From CAZZKG01 sp964654825 (GTDB taxonomy: Bacteria > Gemmatimonadota > CAZMKB01): a stretch of DNA of 19,580 bases. Below are positions 6,771 to 14,848 of this stretch, piece by piece. The DNA lies in the NCBI GenBank assembly GCA_964654825.1, contig CAZZKG010000061.1, positions 1 to 19,580 on the forward strand, in the 5' to 3' direction. The position numbers and the translations under genes are program-made. A model generated the notes under the pieces. That model did no database searches and was not told the DNA's origin. It saw only the letters and a program-made list of their open reading frames with translations. Each line of letters opens with the position of its first letter. The stretch's first letter is position 1.

Positions 6771-7916
6771 TTATCTCCCCCCGCTTCTTTCGTGCGGGTA
6801 CTCCCCTGCACGTTTCTGGAAAGTGAGGATCTTCGGATTCGTGATGATGCCTTCACGGATTTCGATGGCCCTCCGGATCGTTTCGTTCTCCTCCCACTCC
6901 GGCTGTCCGCCCATGACGATGGGAAGAAACGGTATGAGAGCCCTCGAGATTTCCCAGGAGGCGCTGTTCCAGAGGTATGAGGGTGTGTGATCCACCGCAT
7001 AGTAGGTCGTTCCGCCCACCTGCAATGTCGGATCCTCGAATGTAGTCGGTCGCGCGAAAGGAAACCCCATGCCCTCGTCACAGCTGATATCGATGATCAG
7101 GCATCCCGCTCCGAGTCGATCGACCTCACGATCTCTTACGAACATGAGTGGATTGTCCGTGTCCTGGAGGACCCCGTTGATGATGATGTCCGACCTCGAC
7201 AGTTTATCGATAAGCGGGACGGACGTGCCGTCGGGTTCGATAACCCGGAGAGCCCCTGTTGCATCGGCACTGATTTGACGGTACTCGACGCCGGGCACCT
7301 GGTTCGCCACGGCTCCCGGGGGTATCAGGGTGTACACTGTGATGTGCCTGAATCCTCTTCCGAGAAGTGCGAAGACGGCGCCGCGGCTCACCGATCCGAA
7401 ATTCAGCATGCTCACTATCCTGGGTGGACCGTACATCCCGTCCGTACCGGTGAGCGCGAGCGCGTGCTGAACGCCGGCGTATCCTGCTATCTCGTTGTTC
7501 TTGGAGAAGATGTGTGACTGCCACTCACCACTCTGGTTCCATATGTTCATCGATTCCCAGGTGATCAGGGTCAGGTGGCGGTCTATCGCTGTTTGGGCGA
7601 GTGACTCCTGCTGCACTACGTGGGCCCATCCCCAGAGGACCCCGTTTTCCTTCATCTTATCGAAATCGGGCTGCATCGGCTTGGGGATGAGCACGATGTC
7701 CGAGTTCTCGAATATCTGTTTCCGGCTTCTGATACCGAACGAGAGCCGCCTGAGAGAGTCGTCATCGTGTCCGAAGGGTGCGGCGTATCCCTCTTCGAAG
7801 AAGATTTTGCTCCGGATCTCATCGGGTATCCAGCCGAGCTGCCCGGGATGGATGGGGACTCTCTTTTCATTCTCCTTCAGTGACGTTCCGACCGCCCCGA
7901 CTGTCAATAACGGCAT
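6771..7916 (-). CDS. Alanine dehydrogenase/PNT-family enzyme, N5-(carboxyethyl)ornithine synthase-like
   Basis: A 381-residue protein with the N-terminal catalytic fold of alanine dehydrogenase/transhydrogenase (KENEKRVPIHP, then IPKPMQPD and GWAHVVQ, whose Arg, Lys and His fit the active site). A Rossmann segment follows, with NFGSVSRGAVFALLGRGF in place of a classic GxGxxG. The motifs INGVLQDTDNPLMFV, IIDISCDEGMGFPFARPT and YYAVDHTPSYLWNSASWEIS resemble, from memory, N5-(carboxyethyl)ornithine synthase, which reductively joins pyruvate to ornithine using NADPH. No signal peptide is seen, so it is cytoplasmic. AAGGAG stands six bases before ATG 7914-7916. It lies 46 bases behind the outer-membrane protein gene and one base before the hydrolase gene. 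The opine-type activity is inferred; saccharopine-dehydrogenase-like activity is an alternative. Confidence 0.78.
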   Translation of the reverse strand: MPLLTVGAVGTSLKENEKRVPIHPGQLGWIPDEIRSKIFFEEGYAAPFGHDDDSLRRLSFGIRSRKQIFENSDIVLIPKPMQPDFDKMKENGVLWGWAHVVQQESLAQTAIDRHLTLITWESMNIWNQSGEWQSHIFSKNNEIAGYAGVQHALALTGTDGMYGPPRIVSMLNFGSVSRGAVFALLGRGFRHITVYTLIPPGAVANQVPGVEYRQISADATGALRVIEPDGTSVPLIDKLSRSDIIINGVLQDTDNPLMFVRDREVDRLGAGCLIIDISCDEGMGFPFARPTTFEDPTLQVGGTTYYAVDHTPSYLWNSASWEISRALIPFLPIVMGGQPEWEENETIRRAIEIREGIITNPKILTFQKRAGEYPHERSGGR

Positions 7917-7962
7917 GATCAGCTCCTTAGTACCTTTATAAGCATAACAACTCCCGGTATGA

Positions 7963-9480
7963 TCAGTAAAGCCAGCGGAGGCTCAGCACCAGACTGCTCT
8001 CGTCGCCGTACATACCTATTTTCGAGAAATCCTCACCCGCGAAGGCGTTCAGCCGCGCTGAGAACTGGATGTCCTCGTATGACGGCGGTGAGTAGCTCAC
8101 GGCCGGGCTGATCCACACCGCCTTCGATTTGAACCCCGCCATCCCGGCGAAGGAGACGGATAAATGATCGTCCTTAAAGCCCTTCTGCAGCATGAAGGTG
8201 AGGTCCACATCGGTCGCACCCTGGGTGTAGAAATCCTCATGGCTGAAACGTTTGGTCACCGCCAGCTGCACGGATGTGAGAATGAATGTCCCCGGGATCT
8301 CGTAATCCGTTCCCATGATCCACATAAATTCGCTGTGGCTCTTGGGGCTTCCGCGGACTTCCCCGAAACCGTAGTTGAGCGCTTCGTTCAGGGCCTCTTC
8401 TATCAAATACGGATCGAACAGTCGGAAGTACTGCTTGCCGAAGATAAATGCCATTTCTGATCGAAGTGCAAACGCCCCCAGCGTCCTCGCACCCGCGACG
8501 CCAACGGACGTCATTCGGGTAAATTCAGCGTTCCCTTCCATGGAGATCAGGAGTCCGGTATCGTTGAGATTAGCTTCGGGAATAGTGCCTGTGGCCAGGA
8601 CTGTCCTGGTCTCGGCCGTGGGGACCGGGTCCATCGCACTCACGACGTAGAAGTCGATATCGTAGTCGCCTTTCAGGGTGTTCACTTTCAGTCCGAAGCT
8701 GGCAGTAGAAGGATTCAATTTCGGTTTCTTGAGCGGGTTGTAGGTAGGCAGGAAAATCATCCACACCAGGTTCACATTCGGATCATCGATGTAGGTGCCA
8801 TCCGCCGGATAAATGGCCATGGGTGGAAACCACTCGTCCACCCGTGTGTCACCGTTCTTGTCCGTTTCAGCGAGTGGAACCCGTGAGCGTATCCATACGG
8901 GGAAAACGACCGCCTCGATGGTGTAGTCGCCCCGAACCAGGTTCACACGCACTCCCGGCTGGGCGATGCGGTCTTCCAGGGTGGGGAGAGCGAAGGGGTC
9001 CATGAAATCACGGGCGGTGAGGATATCGAAGGGAGAAATCTGATCGGCTTTCCCCCAGATGACCTTCTGAAGCCCGAGACGGATGTCCGCGTCCTTCCAT
9101 AAAAAATCGAGGTATGCCTCGTCCAGTAGTACCTCGCCGCGTTCGGCGAACGGACGGTTCGGCTGGGACGTGTACAGGAGATCGAGTGTGACCTGGGATG
9201 AGATATCCCGGGGGTGGGTCCCGTAGACCGAAAACCTAAGTTTGTTGATCTGGTTGACCAGTCCGGGTCTCTCGTAGGTGTTGAACCCGATCTGCACATC
9301 GTCGACATCGCTCAACCTCGCCGAGGCCCCCGTACCCACGAAACCGGTGAAATCGAAATAATTTTCGCCTAAACTGAATTCGAAACACGGTGCATTTGCC
9401 GGGAAGAGAAAAATTACTCCAATGAGAGTCACAAGGATACCTATGTACTTCCGATGCACCATTTCGATTATGTTCGTCAT
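7963..9480 (-). CDS. Outer-membrane beta-barrel protein, DUF1302-like
   Basis: A 505-residue exported protein with an N-terminal signal peptide (hydrophobic core YIGILVTLIGVIFLFP, then NAPCFEF). Alternating beta strands follow, and the final residues LSLRWLY end on an aromatic residue, as in many barrels recognised by the BAM machinery. Internal motifs LLDEAYLDFLWKDADIRLG, LQKVIWGKADQISPFDIL and RIAQPGVRVNLVRGDYTIEA resemble DUF1302 proteins, which often accompany MMPL/RND transporters. The gene follows the MMPL gene by 15 bases with GGGGGA seven bases before ATG 9478-9480. It is probably the outer-membrane partner of the transporter. Alternative: an alginate-export-type porin. Confidence 0.75.
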   Translation of the reverse strand: MTNIIEMVHRKYIGILVTLIGVIFLFPANAPCFEFSLGENYFDFTGFVGTGASARLSDVDDVQIGFNTYERPGLVNQINKLRFSVYGTHPRDISSQVTLDLLYTSQPNRPFAERGEVLLDEAYLDFLWKDADIRLGLQKVIWGKADQISPFDILTARDFMDPFALPTLEDRIAQPGVRVNLVRGDYTIEAVVFPVWIRSRVPLAETDKNGDTRVDEWFPPMAIYPADGTYIDDPNVNLVWMIFLPTYNPLKKPKLNPSTASFGLKVNTLKGDYDIDFYVVSAMDPVPTAETRTVLATGTIPEANLNDTGLLISMEGNAEFTRMTSVGVAGARTLGAFALRSEMAFIFGKQYFRLFDPYLIEEALNEALNYGFGEVRGSPKSHSEFMWIMGTDYEIPGTFILTSVQLAVTKRFSHEDFYTQGATDVDLTFMLQKGFKDDHLSVSFAGMAGFKSKAVWISPAVSYSPPSYEDIQFSARLNAFAGEDFSKIGMYGDESSLVLSLRWLY

Positions 9481-9495
9481 TTTTTTTGTCCCCCT

Positions 9496-11814
9496 TTATG
9501 CGTTTTCGAGCACGGATCCGCTCTTTCCGCCGATCAGTCGTTTTACGGAAATGAGAAGAACCGGGAGAAGCACGAGGTCGGCACCGAGTGCGGTAAGCAT
9601 GGTGGTCCCTGTCAGGAAACCAACTGAGCTTATCATCTGAAAATTCGACAGGGAGAGAATCATAAATCCGAAGAACAGAGTAATACTGGTATAGATCATC
9701 GGGCGTCCTATCATACGGATGCTGTCTTCTACCGCATGCTTTCTGTCCCTGCCTTCACGTATGCGTCGCCCGAACTCGGTCATGAAGTGGATCGTGTCGT
9801 CAACGGATATCCCGAGAGCGGTACATGCGATGATGCTCGTGCCGATGTTCAGCGAGGTGCCAGTCAGGCCCATCAAGCCGAATACGATGAGGATGGGGAT
9901 CGCATTGGGTATCATTGAAACGACACCCGCCTTCACTGATCGGAAAAGCGCCATCATCACGAAAAAGATTATCAAAAGGGCCAGTCCGAGGGAGTTTCGC
10001 TGCCCTCTGGCGACGGCCTCCGTGGCATAGGTGAGGACGACGATCGTTCCGGTTGGTCGCGCGGTGTACCCGGCAGGGAGCTCATTACGGGCGAAGTCCG
10101 TGATTTTCCGTATCGCGCCGAACATCTCGGTGGATCCGACGAGACTTGTCCTCGCAAAGATGGTGATCTGGCTGAAATCTCCGTTGACGTAGCGCTCCAT
10201 GGCAGCGGGGTCGTTGGATATCGAAAAGAGAAGAATCTCTTCCTCGATGATGCCCTCATCGTCGGGAACTTTCAAGGAATCCGGTTCGTCGTAGTTGAGT
10301 GCCATATGAAGACGCTTCAATTGCCCGACGATGGAGACGGTTTTGTCGACTCCAGGCAGGCTCTCCATATACTGCTGGATACGATCCACCGCTTGCAGCG
10401 CATCCGGGCGCTTCATGCTGTCGGCTTCCTTCCCGTCGATGACGAGGAAGAAGGTCGTGGCGCCTGCCAGTTTCTCCGAGATGATGTCTGCTGTTTTTCT
10501 GATGTCCGAATCCTTGGCAAAGTAGGAGAGGAAGTTGGTGTCCACCCTGACGTAAAGAATGCCCCATATCGAGAGGAGAACGAGAAGGCTCGAGAGAGCA
10601 CCCACCAGGAAACGGTGTCCCGAAGTGAACCGGCAGAGCCATTCGAGGAACCGGTCCATCAGATCGGTGGAGTCGCGTTTTATCTTCCCCGCTTTCTCTG
10701 ATTTTACCATCGACAGTATCGATGGAAGGACGGTTATGGTTGTGAGGAACGTGAAAGCGATCCCAGCCATCGCGAAGGTTCCCATCTTGTTGATATTCGG
10801 GATCGGGTTTACGACAAGAGAGCCGAAGCCGATGATTGTTGTGACAGCTGTCATCGCCATGGGGGAGAGGAGATCCCGGAGGGCATGATGAGCCGCCACT
10901 CGACCTGTCATGCCATCCTCGCTTCGCAGATACTGATTGAAGTGGCTGATAATGTGAATCGAATAGGAGCTTCCGATTGCGATGAGCAGCGGCGGAAGGA
11001 TCGTGAGAACCAGAGACAGGGGCTTGTTGAGAAAACCGATGAGCCCCATGGTGCATACCGTACTCACCGCGACTGTGAGAAGAGGGAGAGCGACACCACG
11101 GATGTTTCTGAACGTGAGCAGGAGAACGATAATGATGAGACCGATCGTCAGCGGCACGAATACCCGGAGATCATGATGCATGGTCTCGATGATCACACGG
11201 CGTGTATAGGTGAATCCGGCATAGTGGAGTTCTTCGGGTCCCTGTTCCCCGCTCAGGATGCTCTTGATCTTCCCGTCTATATCCAGAGCCATGAGTTCGG
11301 CATCGGGGTAGTCTCTCATGAAAACATTGATTGCAGCGGCTCTTCCGTCTGCTGAGACGAGGGTTTTGAGGAAGAGGTCATTCCCCAGTACAAAATCACG
11401 GAGCTCCGACATCGCTTCGGCATCCCGTGGTATTTCGGGGATGATGAGTGGGGTTTCGAGCATCTCGCCAGCACCGGTCAGGTAGCGGGCGTTGGTGAGA
11501 CTGATGGCCTCTTCCACGCCTTCCAGCTTCTCGATGGCGCGGGTCAGGCGGTCGATCTTCTCGAGAGTCGGTCTGTTGAAGACACCCGCGTTTCCCGGGG
11601 CATCTATAACGACGATGGAAACCTGATCGTTGCCGAAGGTCTCGATGGTTTCCTCGAAAAATGCCTGCTCCGGATCACCCTTCGGTATGCTCCCTTCTGA
11701 AGACGAATCGAACTGGATTCCGGGGATATAGGTGGAAAGCCAGATAGTGATCCCGATCGCAGTCAGGAGTATCGGGATCCGCAGGCGGATGATTCCGTTC
11801 GCGATATTGTTCAT
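9496..11814 (-). CDS. MMPL/RND-family inner-membrane transporter (COG1033 type)
   Basis: A 772-residue transporter with the duplicated RND plan. Helix 1 is at about residues 13-32, followed by a periplasmic loop of about 180 residues and a block of five helices (LRVFVPLTIGLIIIVLLLTF onward). The second half has helix 7 (FLVGALSSLLVLLSIWGILYV), a second periplasmic domain and five more helices. The second half carries an acidic pair in GISVDDTIHFM, suited to proton coupling; the matching spot in the first half reads IGSSYSIHIISHF without an Asp. Relatives move lipids or other hydrophobic compounds across the envelope. It lies between a LolA-like gene (6 bases upstream) and a beta-barrel gene, suggesting an envelope-spanning export system. 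The start has no strong ribosome site, so coupling is likely. Confidence 0.92.
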   Translation of the reverse strand: MNNIANGIIRLRIPILLTAIGITIWLSTYIPGIQFDSSSEGSIPKGDPEQAFFEETIETFGNDQVSIVVIDAPGNAGVFNRPTLEKIDRLTRAIEKLEGVEEAISLTNARYLTGAGEMLETPLIIPEIPRDAEAMSELRDFVLGNDLFLKTLVSADGRAAAINVFMRDYPDAELMALDIDGKIKSILSGEQGPEELHYAGFTYTRRVIIETMHHDLRVFVPLTIGLIIIVLLLTFRNIRGVALPLLTVAVSTVCTMGLIGFLNKPLSLVLTILPPLLIAIGSSYSIHIISHFNQYLRSEDGMTGRVAAHHALRDLLSPMAMTAVTTIIGFGSLVVNPIPNINKMGTFAMAGIAFTFLTTITVLPSILSMVKSEKAGKIKRDSTDLMDRFLEWLCRFTSGHRFLVGALSSLLVLLSIWGILYVRVDTNFLSYFAKDSDIRKTADIISEKLAGATTFFLVIDGKEADSMKRPDALQAVDRIQQYMESLPGVDKTVSIVGQLKRLHMALNYDEPDSLKVPDDEGIIEEEILLFSISNDPAAMERYVNGDFSQITIFARTSLVGSTEMFGAIRKITDFARNELPAGYTARPTGTIVVLTYATEAVARGQRNSLGLALLIIFFVMMALFRSVKAGVVSMIPNAIPILIVFGLMGLTGTSLNIGTSIIACTALGISVDDTIHFMTEFGRRIREGRDRKHAVEDSIRMIGRPMIYTSITLFFGFMILSLSNFQMISSVGFLTGTTMLTALGADLVLLPVLLISVKRLIGGKSGSVLENA

Positions 11815-11820
11815 CGAGGT

Positions 11821-12609
11821 CTATCGACCCTTTTCCAGGTGTGTTTTTGTAAATGTCCTGTTGGGTATATCCGTATCGAACTCGACCTTCTCGACGGTCA
11901 TAATCGTTTTATGTTTCGTCTGGACATTGTTCATCTCCACTTTCATAGGTGTCCAGTTACCCTTGATTTTCTTCAGATCGAGGACCATCGACTGTTTGAG
12001 CAGCTTCCCGGACTTGTCGAAAAAATCAACCTTGATGGGTACCCAGTTGTCCTTCCGTACGTACTTAACGACGTCTCCGTAAAGAGCAGTATCTGGTGTT
12101 TTCGAGCGACCCCGGACGACATAACAGGGATGCCCGGAGACCATGGCTTCTTTCACGGAGTCGAAGGATTCATTGTCGAGATCATGAGGGCTCAGGTCGT
12201 AGTAGGTGAAGTCGGTTCCCATGAATGTCTTGTTCTTGTCACCTTCCGCGATCATCCGGGTTTTTTTCGATTTCGGCATGTAGAGCCAGCGCTTCGCCTT
12301 CCCGCCTTCGGACACCGCTAGAAAACCGACACCGGCTACCTTCTTCGGCTTCGTGAACCGGGTGAGGGACTTGTCGACATCTCCCTGTAAAGCCCATATT
12401 TTAACCGCCCGCTCCTGTTCTACATTTTTCTTGTCGATGAGAAGCATGTGAATGTCGGTTACCTGGGTACTACTCTGGTTCGATTTCTTGGCATTCTCCA
12501 TGACTTCATGGCCGGTGATGGCAGCGGCGTTTTCGGGAAGACGGAGAAACAGAAGTGTGAAAAGCAAAAAAGAGACTGGATACAGAATGAAGAGTCGTGA
12601 CATCCGCAT
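11821..12609 (-). CDS. LolA-like outer membrane lipoprotein-sorting protein
   Basis: A 262-residue periplasmic protein with a signal peptide (LFILYPVSFLLFTLLFLRL). The body is typical of the LolA-like family found beside MMPL transporters: TRFTKPKKVAGVGFLAV, KRWLYMPKSKKTRMIAEGD, TFMGTDFTYYDLSPHDLD and WVPIKVDFFDKSGKLLKQ. Such proteins are thought to shuttle a lipid or lipoprotein through the periplasm. I place the start at ATG 12607-12609, eight bases after GGAGGG. The longer frame to 12687 would begin inside the promoter and place 26 residues before the signal peptide. It is the first gene of the probable LolA-like, MMPL, DUF1302, dehydrogenase, hydrolase operon. Confidence 0.88.
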   Translation of the reverse strand: MRMSRLFILYPVSFLLFTLLFLRLPENAAAITGHEVMENAKKSNQSSTQVTDIHMLLIDKKNVEQERAVKIWALQGDVDKSLTRFTKPKKVAGVGFLAVSEGGKAKRWLYMPKSKKTRMIAEGDKNKTFMGTDFTYYDLSPHDLDNESFDSVKEAMVSGHPCYVVRGRSKTPDTALYGDVVKYVRKDNWVPIKVDFFDKSGKLLKQSMVLDLKKIKGNWTPMKVEMNNVQTKHKTIMTVEKVEFDTDIPNRTFTKTHLEKGR

Positions 12610-12658
12610 CGGGTTTTCCCTCCCTCGGAGAATAAGACAGGTGAATGAATTTAAGCTG

Positions 12659-12687
12659 ATAATATGAGAAGCGGTGTATTTTGTCAA
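12659..12687 (-). promoter_or_regulatory. Sigma70-type promoter of the LolA-like/MMPL operon
   Basis: On the minus strand, TTGACA (12682-12687) is followed after 17 bp by TATTAT (12659-12664). This is a perfect -35, a five-of-six -10 and ideal spacing. The start of transcription should be near 12652, giving a leader of about 43 bases with GGAGGG before the ATG at 12609. Confidence 0.75.
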
Positions 12688-12693
12688 TAATAC

Positions 12694-12723
12694 AATGAAG
12701 AGAACCCGGAGCGTCTCTTCATT
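12694..12723. promoter_or_regulatory. 10-bp perfect inverted repeat just upstream of the operon -35
   Basis: AATGAAGAGA (12694-12703) and TCTCTTCATT (12714-12723) are exact inverse copies around a 10-base spacer. The centre lies about 56 bp upstream of the predicted transcription start, a position often used by activators. An RNA hairpin from the opposite strand is the other reading. No regulator gene is adjacent. Confidence 0.5.
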
Positions 12724-12751
12724 CGTCCGGGCGGGTCTGGCCGTGTGCTCA

Positions 12752-12767
12752 ATTGCGTCGACGCAAT
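12752..12767. promoter_or_regulatory. 16-bp perfect palindrome in the divergent intergenic region
   Basis: ATTGCGTC (12752-12759) is followed at once by its exact inverse GACGCAAT (12760-12767). A spacer-free 16-bp palindrome between two divergent genes is a good candidate operator for a dimeric regulator. No convincing plus-strand promoter was found next to it; TATATA near 12789 is a weak -10 candidate for the methyltransferase gene. Confidence 0.5.
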
Positions 12768-12831
12768 GGATTTCGGATACAAACGGTTATATACTTCTTG
12801 AAATCTCGTGAAAAGAAGAATCTCGCATCGG

Positions 12832-12848
12832 ACATGGAGTGTCCATGT
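12832..12848 (+). promoter_or_regulatory. Small hairpin over the ribosome site and start codon
   Basis: ACATGG (12832-12837) and CCATGT (12843-12848) are inverse copies around the loop AGTGT. The stem includes part of the GGAG ribosome site (12836-12839) and the ATG (12845-12847) of the methyltransferase gene, so it could dampen translation. It also decides between starts: the GTG at 12839 has no room for a ribosome site, whereas ATG 12845 does. Confidence 0.35.
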
Positions 12849-13648
12849 ACCACAAAGAGAACTGCGGCACCTATCCGGAGTATCCACTGTCCGGGAGGAT
12901 CAGGCTGGCATACGAGTGGCTTCCCGACCGGCCTGTTAACCTCCTCGATGGTGGATGCGCCTGGGGTTACGGGACGCGCTTTTTTGCCGTGAAAGCCCGC
13001 AGCAGCTTCGGGGTTGATTCCAACGAGAACTATATCGATGTGGCCAGGAACAGGTATCCTGAAATAGACTTCAGGACCTGCCGCCTGGAAGAGACTCCGT
13101 TCGAGTCGGAATTCTTCGACTGCATCGTACTCAACGACGTCATTGAACACGTGCCCGAAGAGAAGCATGTGTTGAATGAGATACATCGGATCCTTAGACC
13201 CGGTGGCATCCTCATCATCACGGCACCTCACCGTGGACTCTTCTCTTTCCTGGACACGGACAATTACGGTTTCTACCTGAGGACCTTTCTGCCGGAGCTT
13301 TATGCCTGCATCTCCGGGTTCAGAAAAACCGCATTTCCCGTAAAACGGTCGGCCTCGTATGACCGAAAACACCGGCACTATGCGATCACGGATCTCGAGC
13401 GGCTTCTCGGATCATCCGGCTTCGCGGATGGATATGAGATGATGAACGTGAGAAGATCGGGCCTCATTCTTGGTGCACTTGCCAGAAACATCGAGCTGAT
13501 TCTCACTACCGTGATCGGCAGGGAGAGAGCCCGGTTCCTTTCCAGACCATTTCATACCATTGCGGCAATTGACTTTTGCATTCCGCTCGACGTATTCTCA
13601 TATAATATCGCGGTGAAAATTCTGAAGAAAGAACGAGGAGGGACTTGA
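12845..13648 (+). CDS. Class I SAM-dependent methyltransferase
   Basis: A 267-residue protein with the class I (Methyltransf_11-like) methyltransferase fold. Motif I is LLDGGCAWGYGT (residues 33-44), the acidic end of strand 2 is in FGVDSNENYI, and motif region FDCIVLNDVIEHVPEEKHVLNEIHRILRPGG with IITAPH completes the core. Motif I differs slightly from the usual LDVGCGxG, but the glycine loop is kept. The C-terminal part (KRSASYDRKHRHYAITDLERLL and a final hydrophobic stretch) is not diagnostic; the substrate could be a lipid or other small molecule. The ATG lies five bases after GGAG. It overlaps the next gene by one base (TGATG), so the two are translated together. It is divergent from the LolA-like/MMPL operon. 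Confidence 0.88.
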   Translation: MYHKENCGTYPEYPLSGRIRLAYEWLPDRPVNLLDGGCAWGYGTRFFAVKARSSFGVDSNENYIDVARNRYPEIDFRTCRLEETPFESEFFDCIVLNDVIEHVPEEKHVLNEIHRILRPGGILIITAPHRGLFSFLDTDNYGFYLRTFLPELYACISGFRKTAFPVKRSASYDRKHRHYAITDLERLLGSSGFADGYEMMNVRRSGLILGALARNIELILTTVIGRERARFLSRPFHTIAAIDFCIPLDVFSYNIAVKILKKERGGT

Positions 13649-14706
13649 TGAAACAATCAGAGAGGATTTTTTGCCTTTGCACGAGTGTGTTACTTCTTCC
13701 TGTCACCCTTGTAATACTGGCGGGCTGCGGGACAACACCTGAGGACCTCCCCCCGGCGGAACAGAACAAGGTCATCGTACAGCGTGCCTGGGATGAAGTC
13801 ATCAATCGAGGAGATCTCGAAGCGGCAAAGGAACTTTTCGCCGGCGATTACATTTTCCACAGCGCCGGCGGCCTGGATATGCAGGGCCTCGAAGCCGGTG
13901 TCAACAAACCGGTCACCATGATGCGAACAGCGTTCCCGGATCTTCATTTCACCGTCCTCGAGATGATAGCTGAGGGGGACATGGTCGCTCACCGATGGTC
14001 CGGAACGGGTACACAGCAGGGTGACTACATGGGATTCTCACCGTCGGATAAAAAAATAGCAATGACCGGTATCGTGCTCTCACGAATAGTCGATGGTAAG
14101 ATAGCAGAGGACTGGTCGAACGGTGATGATCTGGGAGTGATGCAGCAGATCGGGGCCATACCCGTGATGGAAAGAGAGAATTTCACCTGGAAGGAAAACG
14201 CAGAGCGAACCGGCACTCCGACTTCTCCTCAGGAACTCCGTGCTCTCTTCGACCGGGAGGTACGGGATGTGTGGGGGCGAGCGGATATCGATGTGCTCGG
14301 TGAGATCCTGTCTCCCGGTTTTGTCAATCATGATCCTGCCTATCCCGCTGTCGTCGACTTCGAAAGCTTCAAGAGATGGGTAAGTGACTGGATCGACCGT
14401 GCCCCCGATATGCAGCTTACAATAGAAAATACCGTGGCAGAAGGAGATATGATGGCTGTTCGGTGGTCCGTGAAGTGGACCGACGAGAAAGGTATATCAG
14501 GATTCCTGCCGACGAGAAAAGTCATAACCGTGACCGGGATGGACATCCTCCGGGGTGCTGATGGAAAGATTGTCGAAAGGTGGTCCGGGAAGGATGTACT
14601 GGGGGTTCTGCAGCAGGTCGGGATTGTACCCAAACAGTGGGATGTGGGAGAGAAAAAAGGCCCGATCGATAAAATGAAGAAATTAATCCCGACCAAGGAT
14701 GAATAG
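13648..14706 (+). CDS. Lipoprotein with two SnoaL-like (NTF2-fold) domains
   Basis: A 352-residue protein with a lipoprotein signal (LLLPVTLVILAGC, lipid-modified Cys27). It carries two similar domains, about residues 38-165 and 190-330. Each has the SnoaL-like sequence plan: an opening helix (VIVQRAWDEVINRGDLEAAKELFAGDYIFH versus ALFDREVRDVWGRADIDVLGEILSPGFVNHD), a PD(L/M) segment, EGDM(V/M)A(H/V)RWS, then GKI(A/V)E and LGV(M/L)QQ(I/V)G. The family includes polyketide cyclases and many proteins of unknown role; tandem copies suggest internal duplication. The start ATG 13648-13650 overlaps the methyltransferase stop and follows GGAGG by about seven bases; a TTG one codon earlier is less likely. 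Probably periplasmic; substrate unknown. Confidence 0.85.
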   Translation: MKQSERIFCLCTSVLLLPVTLVILAGCGTTPEDLPPAEQNKVIVQRAWDEVINRGDLEAAKELFAGDYIFHSAGGLDMQGLEAGVNKPVTMMRTAFPDLHFTVLEMIAEGDMVAHRWSGTGTQQGDYMGFSPSDKKIAMTGIVLSRIVDGKIAEDWSNGDDLGVMQQIGAIPVMERENFTWKENAERTGTPTSPQELRALFDREVRDVWGRADIDVLGEILSPGFVNHDPAYPAVVDFESFKRWVSDWIDRAPDMQLTIENTVAEGDMMAVRWSVKWTDEKGISGFLPTRKVITVTGMDILRGADGKIVERWSGKDVLGVLQQVGIVPKQWDVGEKKGPIDKMKKLIPTKDE

Positions 14707-14848
14707 CAGCCGGATCATATCCCGGGGCAGAGGTACCGAAAAAACACCGAGAGCGTACATATTATTAAGTTTGTAAGTGTGTGGTGGACATTGTACTACC
14801 CCCCGTAGTCCGCAGTTATTATATTATGATGAAGACAGGGGGTAACAC

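Noticed and set aside
6770..7081. N-terminal extension of the hydrolase frame
   Set aside because: It overlaps the dehydrogenase-like gene in another frame and has random-looking composition; GTG 6767-6769 with GGGGAG is the supported start.
10256..11056. 266-codon minus-strand frame
   Set aside because: It is an alternative frame within the MMPL transporter gene; its sequence is rich in Arg, Ser, His and Pro and lacks any domain.
14790..14830. ACTAC-CCCCC-GTAGT inverted repeat before the Cys-rich gene
   Set aside because: A five-base stem is too short to call an operator, and the nearby -35 candidates have poor spacing to the TATTAT-like box.
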